Shown: one piece after another, positions 32,706 through 44,300 of the stretch | Position numbering within the stretch: position 1 is the stretch's first letter | Layout: every line of letters starts with the position of its first letter | Notes under the pieces: model-generated | The model's input: only the letters and a program-made list of their open reading frames with translations | The model's database searches: none | Told to the model about the DNA's origin: nothing | DNA from: Undaria pinnatifida | Lineage: Eukaryota > Sar > Phaeophyceae > Laminariales > Alariaceae | Length of the DNA: 64,000 nt | Assembly: GCA_012845835.1 (NCBI GenBank) | Contig: JABAKD010000026.1 | Span: 4,293,699-4,357,698 of the forward strand | Direction of reading: 5' to 3' | Program-made: the position numbers and the translations under genes

Positions 32706-35700
32706 GTAAATATGCGCGTTGATGCGGTTAGTGGTGTTGGCATATGGCACGCCTTTATTAACCCTGTGTGGACGCTACGGTAGCATTTTGCGAGCGTTTT
32801 CTGTATTTTTGCGGGCTTTTCATGGCCCGTTAGGTACTTGTCGTGCCTTAATTGTTGTTTCGTTGGCCAATACGTTTTGTGCTTTGGGGTGAAATTGTTA
32901 AATTGCGGCGATTACGTAAAACGACTGATTTCTGCCGACAACGATCGGTAGCATTTGAGGGGGGGGTTACTTTTTTTTCCTCACGGGCGTTAAGTTGGTG
33001 CAAGTGTGCGTGCATCTTGTGTTTGTCTACCTGGCATGTTTCAGTTCTACCAGAAGTCTTTGACTTGACTGAGTAAGGGCAGCATGTTCTTGGATTTTTG
33101 TTTTGTCCCCCCCCCCCCCCCCCCGAATTCCATGGTTTTGCGAGAGGATGCCGTGGTGCTCGATGGTGCTCGATGGTGCTCGGTGGTGCTCCGTGGTGGT
33201 CGATCGGACCCAGAAGGGAGAAGAGTGTTCCACTAGTACTAAAATACTACCAGGTACTTGGCACGCATTAATAGTATTAGTAGTACTAATCATAATACTA
33301 GTAATGATGGTATTTATTAACATTGGCATGAGTCCGTTATACTCGTTCGTAGAGCTGTTGTTTACGATTGAAGGTGTTTTGTAGTGAGTGTGCTGGTGTT
33401 GTTGCAGTATGGCAAGGCTAAGTGTGATATTTGTGATACCTATGGATACCACAGGTTTAGTATGGCACCGCGTATATTTTGGTTAGTGGTATGATGCATG
33501 GAATGATTCATCGAATGATACATCGAGTCGCGACTCGTATTAATTAAGCGTTTTGCGAGTTGAGAGAGAAAGCATGGCGATTATAGCGTCGGCCGCACGA
33601 AGTGCGAAGCAAGAAGGGCTGCTACGTCAGGAGTGATGCTCCTTGTGTCAGTACTAATGCGAATGTAGAAAGAGTTGCATGAAATATCTGTCTTACAGTA
33701 CAAGGAAGTGGGGCCTATGCAGTATACCATATGGCGGTATAGTGTGAAGGGGTTGTGGCCTCCCTGTATCGAAAGGCCGCCCTACTCGTATAGGTATAGG
33801 CAGTTCTACCTGTATTAATTGTCAAGAGTTACAGTCGGGCCAACCGAATTCAACCACCCTATATGTTATATCGACTGGCCGCCTTATTCACACCGTCTTG
33901 CTTAGGCCCCACTGCTGCCTGTATTGCCGTCACACTACTATTTTATATAAAAAAATTAAGGACGTCAGCTGTGAGTTCGACGAATTTAAGGTCAATACTC
34001 ATCTTTGCAAGCTGCGTTGTTGATACTTTTGTATATTAGTGTAGACTACTATGTGGGTGAGTTTTTTTATTTTATGAAACGCTGCATTTTTCGTTTGTCG
34101 CGATATGTACAATGCCGGACTACTTCAAATAGGTTACTGGTAATGTTAACAAGCAGGAATGCTGGCTCGGGCTGGGTTTCTTGTCTGGGGAAGCATGCGT
34201 TCTATTCTACCTTCGATGTAGCCTGGTCATGTTTCTTTTTAGGCTGTGCGCGGGATGATAGAGATAACGCACTGTTTCCGAAGTTTTTTTTTTTTGCCGA
34301 TTTGATATGCTCGCACCGATACTCGAACCGATAGTGTACGATGCTATCTACTACCTAGTACAGTATAGTACAGTATCTACTATCTAGTACAGTAGGTTGT
34401 GCGTACCGAGGAAGTTGCTAAACACTCGGACCGCCACGCTATTGAGCCGACCATCGGCGAGGTCAGGGTACCATCTCCAGCAAACCATGAAAAAACAGGA
34501 TTCCGGAAATGGACGCAACCCGGTATTTTACGAGACGTGTTCCAGTCAACCATGTTCCCGCCACCCACCCTGACCTCGCGCCAAGCTTCGCCCGCCCTGC
34601 TCCCATCTATCCTGCACGCCAAGCCGGCCCGATTCGATCCGATCCAGGTGTTAAATAGTATGAATAGAAGCACTTTTTGGCTGAAACAGAAACATTCATC
34701 AAGCCTCCTTAGCTCAATTTTGTCGAATTATTAAATAAATGTCGTTCTTGCTTCGCTCTATATTATATTCGTATTGCAAGATATATTGTCATGTTGTCAT
34801 GAGCATTGTTCGTTTCATACCTAGACCATGGGATTTTTCATTCATCATCGATCGGGGTGGCCTTCTTTATTTCGTCCTTTCTCGAGTGTGAGAACCCTCA
34901 CAAAAATGTACCGCCTGTAGACTGTACTGTATGCACTGCATGCAGTGCACCTCTCTACTCTATCTATCCTACAATGTGTCCGTATCCAACCCGACCTGAC
35001 ACAACCCAGCATTAAACAAAAATGCGAGTATACTCTTCGAAATATAATCGCTCGCATCCTACCCAAACACCATGCATGTGTGTACCTGGTATGTTTTTGA
35101 GGCCTTGCAAGGAACCTCAGCAGATGAGATGGGTCAAGCCACATATATCTATAGACCCGGAACGTCCAAGCTCGGCTCGTCGGGAGATAATGGTGCCCCA
35201 GGGGCTCGCAATACGCAGAACTCGCCTACCACACGTCGCAAGACAGTCGGACTAAACCAGCGTGGAACACGAAGAACTGGCAGAAAGTAAAAAACAAAGA
35301 TTTACCTGGTATGACTGTTTTTTTATACTTTTCGCTCGTAGCGACGACTGATTTTTAGTGTCTTCTACTACTGCTACAGCCAGTCCGATCAGCCGGGACC
35401 ACGCAAGCCTCTATACACTAGTAGACTAAGTGTAGTAAACTACCTGAAGCTTGTTTTGGTACCAAAAGGAACTATTAATAGCGCAGAGAACTAAACATGC
35501 AAAGGACGCCGTCGGGGCGCCAAGATGGTGTGTGCTAGTTCCTTTGTTGATGCCGTCGTCGCTGTTTGGGGCAATAGACTACAGACAGACCAAGGCGAGG
35601 AGAGTGGCCAGACCCTTCATGGTCCCAACTCTGCCTTACGGCGACTTCATGTGACGAAATTAAATGGCGAATACAGGGGCCAGACTAAGCAGCTCGAGAG

Positions 35701-35873
35701 CTGCCGGAAACACCCTATTAATAGTAAAAATATTAACTCAGTGTATGCTATTAATAGTATGATAGTATAATAGTGTATTGTTAAATTAAAAGTGGGGGAC
35801 ACAGAGTGCCCCCTGCAGGTCTGCCAATTGAGCAGGTCCTCGGAGAGTACTCACTTTCGTTCCTTCGTAAAGA

Positions 35874-36684
35874 TGTAGCTTTATTCGTTTCCACCAGAGC
35901 CCTGGATAGCTTCTGAGATCGGAGGCACGTGCCTCCGATCTAATTCCTAACTTCCCCGAATATAAACCGCCAACCTTATCATACGAAACCCGTCCAAAAG
36001 ATCTCAAATTCGGATAATGACAGGCCTTTCGAGGCCGTATCTTAACACTAGTCCACCCTGATGAGTCGCATATGCAGAAATATGGGAGATTCGGGGAAAC
36101 TCCGGTTCTACGAACTAGACCATGAGTCGAAGATGCGGCTCCTCAAAACCCACTCCCACACCTCTAACCGTCTGGCTATGGAGCCAGGAACACGCGAAGA
36201 AAAGCAGTAGTAGAAAGAAACGCAGACCCTACAACAAGGCAATAGTCTCCCATCAAAAACCTGCCGCATGCCGCCGGTGTGGCGGGGGGGGGGCAGAAAA
36301 GGCTCTAGAATCTGCCGCATGCCGCCGGTGTGGCGGGGGGGTCAGGGGAGGCTTTACGGCAAACCAACCACAGAAAAGGTACTATGGCGAGGCGAGCCCT
36401 CGTCGATATGGAGGGGAACACAGGCGCAAACACAAGGGAGAAGTCATGCGAAAAACCTCCCGCGGGCCATCGGCAAGGCGGGGGGTTAGACGAGGAAACC
36501 TTCGTAGAGATGTAGCTTTATTCGTTTCCACCAGAGCCCGGGATAGCTTCTGAGATCGGAGGCACGTGCCTCCGATCTAATTCCTGACTTCCCCGAATAT
36601 AAACCGCCAACCTTATCATACGAAACCCATCCAAATGATCTCAAATTTGGATAATGACAGGCCTTTCGAGGCCGTATCTTAACA
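35874..36684. mobile_element. Short LTR-derived (TRIM-like) fossil element
   Basis: Two direct terminal repeats of 174 bp (35874-36047 and 36511-36684), each beginning TG and ending CA and about 97% identical, enclose about 460 bp without recognised coding capacity. Each repeat contains a perfect 26-bp palindrome centred on CACGTG (35916-35941; 36553-36578). No clear target duplication or primer site was found, and about 12 bases before each TG are also shared, so a plain segmental duplication is the alternative. A diverged relative of the inner part lies at about 40770-41000. Confidence 0.5.
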
Positions 36685-37729
36685 GTATAATAGTGGGTGT
36701 GCGAAGTGCAATGTAAGTAGATGGGCCACACGCGGGCAGCTTGGTCGTTCTCACTCTTGCCTTGCTGCACGGTGTTCCAATATAGACTAGTCTACCAGGG
36801 GAACAAATGTTATGGTAGCAGGTAGCAATCAGAACCAAGTACAACGCCAAGTAAAGTATACCACGTAATATTAAAGGCAAAAAAGGGGGATTTTTTATAT
36901 ATAAGTGTTGGTCTTCATCGTGGGCTCTGATTATTATTGTTGTTGTTGTTGTTATTGTTGTTATTATTATGGTCTCCCCGCAATAGTCACGTAGTGATAA
37001 TGTATCTCGCCCTCGTCAGGTTTTTGGTCGGCGAACATGAGGTCCAAATTAAGGTTTGTGACCCCTTGAATGCGTTGCTTCATTCTCACGCAAACAAGAA
37101 AAAAAAGCGGCACGCAATAGCACAATTAACCTTACCAGAAACGGCAGGCATTTTTTTCGGGACAAGTATTAATATACTAGTTGGAAAGATGGAGACGTCG
37201 CCTCATTTTCCCGGTATGAAAGAGGCATAAAATAGGCATAAACTAACTACATGCTACAGTACATTTGCTATCACAACAGAGACGGCGAGGATCGGAACAT
37301 CAACCCTTTGGGAACTGAAACACGTTGTCTCACGTCGAAAACCAATTATTGACCTTTACCCATAAAACGAGGGTGCACTTCGAAAAGGTTTAGTCAACCT
37401 GCGTTGCTGACCAGACTCCGCCCCTTGCTGGGTGCCATTCTAGACCTACCCCCCCCCCCCTTCACGCCGCCCGCTGCAACCGCCACCCTGGCGCCACCTC
37501 CCCCTCTATTATTGTTAATGGTATTGCTAGGTCCCCTACGACCACCGCCGCCGTCGTGATGGTTGTCGCTATCCCTCAAGTTCGTGCTGCTAACGTTAGC
37601 GTTGCTGTTGATGATGGAGTGGGTGGAGTTTACCACGGTGGTGGCGAGACCCCAGCCGCCGCCCCCGTAGCCCGCGTGGATTTCGCTCAGATCCTGACAT
37701 CAACCAAGCAAATGAGGAATCGTCAAGAG

Positions 37730-37920
37730 TCGGAGGGGGGGGGAGGGGATGGGAGAGGGGGGGAGAGGAGAGAACGTAAGGGGAGAGGAGAGGAGGGGAG
37801 AGGGAGAGAAGGAGAGGAGAGAAGGGGCGAGGGAGAGAAGGAGAGGAGGGGAGGGCAGGGGAGGGGAGGGGAGAAAAGGGGAGGGAAAAGGAGAGGCGGG
37901 GAGGGGAGGGGAGCGGGAGG
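37730..37920 (+). repeat. GA-rich purine tract
   Basis: Degenerate GGAGAGGAGGGG words across about 190 bases. Confidence 0.92.
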
Positions 37921-38084
37921 TGGTACTCAAAAAGGAATGCTTGGGTCGGACAGATATTAAAATGTAAGTAATTCGTGCGCGAGCAACTTTAGGCGGCGCT
38001 TCTTGAAATGATGCCGTCTAAACACTACACTTCTATTAATACTACTACGGTACTACTTTATTACTATTATACTATCACTACTAC

Positions 38085-38145
38085 TGCTCACCTCTATCAC
38101 CTCCCTCATAACATGCAGACAGTGCAGGCAGCGCTCTAAAAATGT
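38085..38145 (-). repeat. Duplicate of the CFAP73-like last exon end
   Basis: TTAGAGCGCTGCCTGCA, CTGTCTGCATG and ATAGAGGTGA of the last exon recur about 165 bases downstream, reading FLERCLHCLHVMREVIEV. This copy's MREVIEV looks as good as the upstream VVGERIEV, so either could be the one used. Confidence 0.85.
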
Positions 38146-38213
38146 TAATCTTACTACTACACGGCGTACTTCTACTACTACCACCACTGTTATTCCCATC
38201 ACTTCTACTGCTG

Positions 38214-38340
38214 TTATACTGCTATTGCTACTATAATATGATTCACCTCTATTCTTTCTCCCACGACATGCAGACAATGCAGGCAGCGCTCTAAGAAGCC
38301 CATCTTCTCCAACTCCTTCTCGTTCATGTCCGGGATTCGG
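38214..38340 (-). CDS. CFAP73: CFAP73-like last exon (boundaries uncertain)
   Basis: The frame RIPDMNEKELEKMGFLERCL then HCLHVVGERIE fits the family's C-terminal helix after MAI.NL. Only an AG at 38341-38342 gives the right phase from exon 6; a nearer-consensus AG upstream gives another phase, so a small exon may be missing. The frame ends at TAA (38214-38216), or splices at GAG|GTGAAT. Confidence 0.6.
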
Positions 38341-41300
38341 CTTCGCATTGTCTGCTTACACCTGGAGTGTCGCAGTGCACCATGCACAGAATGAGATACA
38401 CCAAAAACTCGCGTACAGTGCTCGGAAGCACATGTTCAGCAATGCTAGTGCGAAGTCACGCACCGGTACGTTTGGTAGAAAAACGTCTACTACCGGATAG
38501 CAGTACTTACATTGGGGAAGACTCGGTTTTAGATACTGCTTGGCGCAGCACTCGTCTTCGCAACATTATAGTTGTAAAAACAGCGGTTACGATTGTGAAT
38601 GCGTCAGCGTGGAGGCCAAGCTTTCAAATCGAGGTGAGCAGACACGTGAATTGTACCTTGTGTGCAGGTTGTTGATGGCCAGCATGACCTGGCCGGACTC
38701 TCTGCACACACCCTTAACGCGCTCTCCTTCCTGCTCGCTTTCGTGTTCCGCTCTCTTCACGGCCCCCCTGATCTGCTCCAAACCCATCTGCTTCTCGTTC
38801 AGCAGAGAATTCGTCACCAGCACCTCGTTCTGCTTGTCTTGCCTGAGGATTGTATCATACGCACCCGTTGAGGATATATCACAGACCGCTGATCACAGAC
38901 AGGGGAAGCAGCAGAAGCATCCGAAGACATCGCCAGACAAAACTTTACCGTCTTGACAAGACAGCAAAATTCCCTTGATTTGCCTTGACGGATGCCAAAC
39001 TACTAGGCCTTAGTGTGGAGTACAAGGTTCTTCACAGGGCGCGTTTTTCCCTCATGGACATGCCTCCCGACACATTTGGTAGCAGCTTCAGTAGAAATAA
39101 ATGCAGGCGACAGCGCCCCGTCGACGAGAGACGTCGATGCGAAAAGTGAAACAAACTTCATACGTACTGAACGTGTACTACTGCTGTGTTTCCTGACGAC
39201 CGTTGTTCAGCACGATCGTGGAATCAGGATCGTATTGAATTTGTTTCGTTTCTTGGTTGTGCTTCACATCCTCTTGTTCTCGAAACATATAGCTCATGCA
39301 TAGCAAATACAGTGTCGGACAGCACATGTACCATATTCAACACATGTAATAGCACGTTTTGGATCCACGCTTTAGTTTGTGTATTCCCTGGTAGTTGGTG
39401 AGATAGTCGTTCGAAGAGCTTTAGGATCAAGTGTGCACCGCCCGACGCCTGATGCAGAACGCCAGATCTCACTCGTCGGCCTTCATTCGATCAATACAGG
39501 TGTGTGAGTGTGCCTTTTCATTACATCAAGAGCAGAAGAGATAGCACTTCGGAACAGTAGCGATAGACGTCCACCACATGTTCCATCATGACTCAACGGC
39601 ACTAACACGCCGATAATCGGGCCTGGGCTGGACCTCCGCTGGCCTGCCACGTATACAGAGAGTACACAGGATCTTGCGCACAAACCGGGTACACCCAAGT
39701 AGTTCACTCCAAAAATTAACTCATACTATAACAATTATTTTTTTTATGCATAGTGAATTCCACAGATGTCTGGTTTTGTCCCCCTCAATCCGGGTTATAC
39801 AGTTTCCGTGGGCAGAACAAGGCTAAACGTCTTAGGTTTGTTGACCCTGGCATTAGCAGGGGTGTCGCCGACCTGTGTCCTTCGCGAGGGTATACACACC
39901 CTGTAACACGCGCGATCGAAGTATCACACGCAGCGTGCAAAGCTGAGTTTTGATCAAAATTATTTTTGGTCGATCTCAGAGCTGAAGTGCATTTTTCCAT
40001 TTTTTAAATATAGCACAAAACATGCATGCAGGAGGTAGATCTCACCAAGGGTTTAAGGTTAGGGTTAGCTCCACGCGGGGTAGGTTTGAAGTCATTGTAT
40101 TAGTCTCCCAAACGTCCCAACAGGGTAGAGGCAAGTCGAGAAGTGCGCTCGTGCATAAGATCTCACAGTCTACCATCAAAATGCCAGCCAGGTGCTAGGT
40201 GTCCCACAATAGGCCAATAGCCCGAACCGGCACGAAACTTATAAATAACTGTCATACTGAAAATTCCAAATCAACAGAGGACATACCGACTCCCGGGGAG
40301 GCCATATGGCCAAAGGATTACGTTGGCTGTACGCATGTACACGGCGGAGATGATCCATCTTTTATCAAGGAGTTCCATATATTGACGAGGGATTTATTTA
40401 TAAGGGGGCACTTCTGCGGGACGAACGGGGGATTTTTCCCGTTTGCTGGATAGTTGCCCTGTGTCAAGTGGTCCCCGAGGGGATGCAGGGTTGCCGGTTT
40501 TGGTCGGTGGTGTGAAGCGTTTTCCTCGTGGTTTCTGGTGTTTTATTAAGCTCTCCTTTGACTCGCTGCCTAGACGCGAGGCTGAAATTACTCTGAAGGA
40601 ACTGTATAGGACAGGCAGGCGGTGCAGATCGGCGCAGTGCAGTAACCGACGTGGGGTGTCCTGCCAGGACCATCACCGTCACTTACATTCTAGCCCATCT
40701 ATGACGGCCGTGGTGTGACTGTGGCATCTACTATCACCCGGTTTCACCCCAACCATGACATGGTTTCACGTCGAATCTATAGAATATCCATCTACGGAGA
40801 GCACTCCATAACATTAGCCCACCCTGAACAGCCGTAGATGCATATCACATGGCAATCAAAGAACGTGAAAAAAAACTTCAGAAATGGGAACGGGGACCGA
40901 GGATGCGGCTATTCAAAACAAATGAAAATGAGGCTAAAGATTTCCCCACACCTCGTAATGAGGCTAAGACGCCTCTTTTCAAAACATACACCCCTTTGAT
41001 GGAGCTCACAACCGTGAGAGCTCGAGGTCGGCTATGTACCTACGGAATACCAGTAGCATTCGGCCTACGAAAGCACAAAGGGCTTGGTTCGTCATGAGCT
41101 GTCACTCGACGCCTGGATAATACAAGAGAGAGTTTTGCGTCGACGTCGTGAGTCATCACCACGCGTTCCCATACCAGCTGCTTTTACGCCTTTTGAGATT
41201 GATCAACAGATCCCGACATATCTAAGATGCTCGACGATACACACCAGGGTCATGGCCTCTGCAGGCAGATTAGGGGCGCATGCATAAGTTAAAAAATCAT

Positions 41301-44300
41301 ACCTGGTAGGTGCTTATTCAGTTAGGAGATGTGTGGACCGGTATGCGGCCTTTTATTTTTAAAACAAGGCCGAAAAAATGCGGTACCGAGGGATGTAAGA
41401 AGGATCAACAGTCTAGTCTGCAAGGTATGGCCTTGCCTGTATTGCTGTATTTCCGAGCGGCCTCTCTCGTAGCTCGTATCATGGTCCGCGCACAGCTTCA
41501 TGAGGTCGGAGTTTGCTCCCCTTAAAGTGCGGAATCTGTTCGACGGTGGGCACCAGGTATTAATAGTAATACGATTACTCACAAGAAGTTCGCCTCGGTG
41601 TTTAGCACACCGTTCAAAATTGAGACGTGTGGCACAGCGTGTTCTCGTCGGAGATCGGAATAATAGCCCGCACGCCTCGAGATTTGCTCTCAATGGCCCG
41701 TCATCGTCGTAGACCCATCAATTTTACCGTTACTAACAGTGTTGAGTGTGGTCCCCGCCCATGATTTATTTAATACAAAAGAGCAGTGGTATCACGTTAA
41801 AATGAACTTTGGTCTACAGCTGCGCCTGCACAATTGGTATGAAATACTTTCATACGTGCAAGAGCGCGCATTCGTTCGATGGAGGTCTCCCTCCTAAACG
41901 ACATTTTCTCGCACAATGCTCAACATGCATACCAGTCTGTCTTTTCCCGGACAGCTGCTACTTGTTCAGCGACTCGTTGATCCGTCACTTGTTAAGCAAA
42001 TTGTTGATCTGTCGCCTGTTGTCTTGTCACCTGTAACCCGCTAAGCCAATCGAGGATCTGTCACATGTTGGGTATACCGTTGATCTGTCACCTGTTGAGC
42101 AAATCGTTGATTTCGTCTGCCTCTGGGTCGGTGGCGGGGCTGCTTCCTTTCAGGTAGTCCTCGTATCTCTTTAGTCTGAGCTGCTGTCTCTTTAGCTTGG
42201 CTTCCTGGGGCAAGGTAAGGTAAGGTGAGGTAAGGAAAGGCAAGGCAAGGCAAGGCAAGGCAAGGCAAGGTACGGTACGGTAAGGTAAGGCAAGGTAAGG
42301 CAAGGCAAGGCAAGGTAAGGTAAGGTAAGGTAAGGTAAGGTAAGGTAAGGTACGGTAAGGTAAGGTAAGGTAAGGTAAGGTACGGTACGGTAAGGTAAGG
42401 TAAGGTAAGGTAAGGTAAGGTACGGTACGGTACGGTAAGGTAAGGTAAGGTAAGGTAAGGTAAGGTAAGGTAAGGTGCGGTACGGCAAGGTACGGTAAGG
42501 TAAGGGAAGGTAAGGTATGGTAACGTAACGTAACGTAACGTAAGGCAAGGTAAGGTAAGGTAAAAAGGTAAGGTAAGGTAAGGTAAGGTATGGTAAGGTA
42601 AGGTAAGGTAAGGTAAGGTAAGGTAAGGTAAGGTAAGGCAAGGTAAGGTAAGGCAAGGCAAGGCAAGGCAAGGCAAGGTAAGGTAAGGTAAGGTAAGGTA
42701 AGGTAAGGTAAGGTAAGGTAAGGTAAGGTAAGGTAAGGTACGGTACGGTACGGTAAGGTAAGGTAAGGTAAGGTAAGGTAAGGTAAGGTAAGGTAAGGTA
42801 AGGTAAGGTACGGTACCGCACGGTACGGTACGGTACGGTAAGGTAAGGTAAGGTAAGGTAAGGTAAGGTAAGGTAAGGTACGGTAAGGTACGGCAAGGTA
42901 CGGTAAGGTAAGGGAAGGTAAGGTATGGTAACGTAACGTAACGTAACGTAAGGCAAGGTAAGGTAAGGTAAAAAGGTAATGTAAGGTAAGGTAAGGTATG
43001 GTAAGGTAAGGTAAGGTAAGGTAAGGTAAGGTAAGGTAAGGTAAGGTACGGTACGGTAAGGTAAGGTACGGTACGGTAAGGTAAGGTAAGGTAAGGTACG
43101 GTAAGGTACGGTGAGGTAAGGTAAGAAAAGGTGAGGTAAGGTAAGGTAACGTAGGGTAGGGTATGTAGAATAAGGTGAGGAGGGGTGAAAAGTAAGGTAA
43201 GGTAAGGTAGAGTAAGGTAGGGTAGGGTAGGGTATGGGAGGGTATGGGAGGGTATGGGAGCGGAGGGTAGAGACCGGTGCAATGCGGTGCGCTGCGATGC
43301 GGTGCGGTGCAGTGCGGTGCGGTGTAATGCAGTGCGCAAGAAGCGCCACTTTCGTTCGTTTGATCGTCTCAACCGCTGGTGAAACGAGGCAGCTCAAACA
43401 AAGCGTCACGAACCGCTTTTATAAATCTGTAAAAATGTAACTTTAGCGCAAGAAAGCACGTTCACTTCGCTCTTGGGTGTCATTAAGGTACACTTATTTC
43501 GATTGCGCGAGTGTCGGGCCCGTAGCCAAGCAGCACAAGGCCGCGAGGAGAGTCAATCATTGCGGACAATGGACGTCGTACAACAGCGGCGGGTACACGA
43601 ACACATACGAGGTAGACCATTGCCTATCTGATAAGCTGAGTGGCGCTGCTCGAAACAAAAAAACGCCGTCTGTGAGTTTAAAACGCTTCTTATTACGTGC
43701 GGAGGCTTTTCGTAACTGACACCTACAGCCGAAACGATTTATCAATAGCAGTGTCACACCGATACCAAGGCCCAACGCCCACAATCAGGGTGGCTTTGGT
43801 GATGTAAATTGGGTCAGGTACTTGGTCGGACAAAGTCTACAAAATAACTAACAGTGTGAATCGCTGCAATACTGCAATGCAGAGCAAGAATACGGTAGTT
43901 TTTCCACTTTTTAGGGCCTATTTTCTAAGCGGCTCAGAGCCGCTCACGCGGGTGGCCTCTCACTTATTTCGCGCTGTTCGGTTTCGCGATATACCCTCCA
44001 CGGAAGTCTTCGTTGCCCTGTACCATCAACAGATTTTTGAAATTTGTTCTTGACGGAGGTACAGAGCCACCGGCATTATTAATGGTGAAATGGAGGGTAT
44101 AATATAATACTATCATACCGTAGCCTTGACCTACACATACCTCCTCGTTGGCGTGTGACAGCTCCTTCTCGAGCTTTCTGAGCTCAGCCGCCTGCTGGTC
44201 CAGGATTCGTCGCTCCTGCATCGTTATCAAGATCGGGAAGCAGTCCGATCAGAAGCGGCATCGACGTGATTTTCTTTGTTAGAAGGGACAATCTACTATA

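Larger units (their letters stand above)
31577..35870. other. Intergenic region, no gene recognised
   Basis: It contains a short TIR-type element (31605-31795), a minisatellite of GGTTACCTTTTCGGT-type units (32450-32700), poly-C at 33108-33123, a GATGGTGCTC repeat (33160-33195) and four TACCWGGTA motifs. A frame at 35072-35290 and one at 34399-34734 look weakly protein-like but match nothing I know. Confidence 0.5.
36685..38213. other. Intergenic region, no gene recognised
   Basis: TTG/TTA repeat (36930-36970), poly-C and poly-G tracts, GA-rich tract (37730-37920) and ACT-rich DNA. A plus-strand frame at 37556-37735 (ending FAQILTSTKQMRNRQESE before the GA tract) is the only mildly coding-like stretch; it could be an orphan exon or chance. 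Confidence 0.5.

Noticed and set aside
36057-36085. CTGATGAG...GAAA, resembling a hammerhead ribozyme core
   Set aside because: The bases between the two core parts cannot form a proper stem II (A instead of C precedes GAAA, only four pairs possible without a loop), and no matching stem I/III was found.
42041-43409. Long minus-strand frames of Leu-Pro-Tyr repeats (up to 443 codons)
   Set aside because: They are translations of the (TTACC)n array; a repeat whose unit has no stop is open in several frames at once. Only the 42092-42204 stretch is coding.
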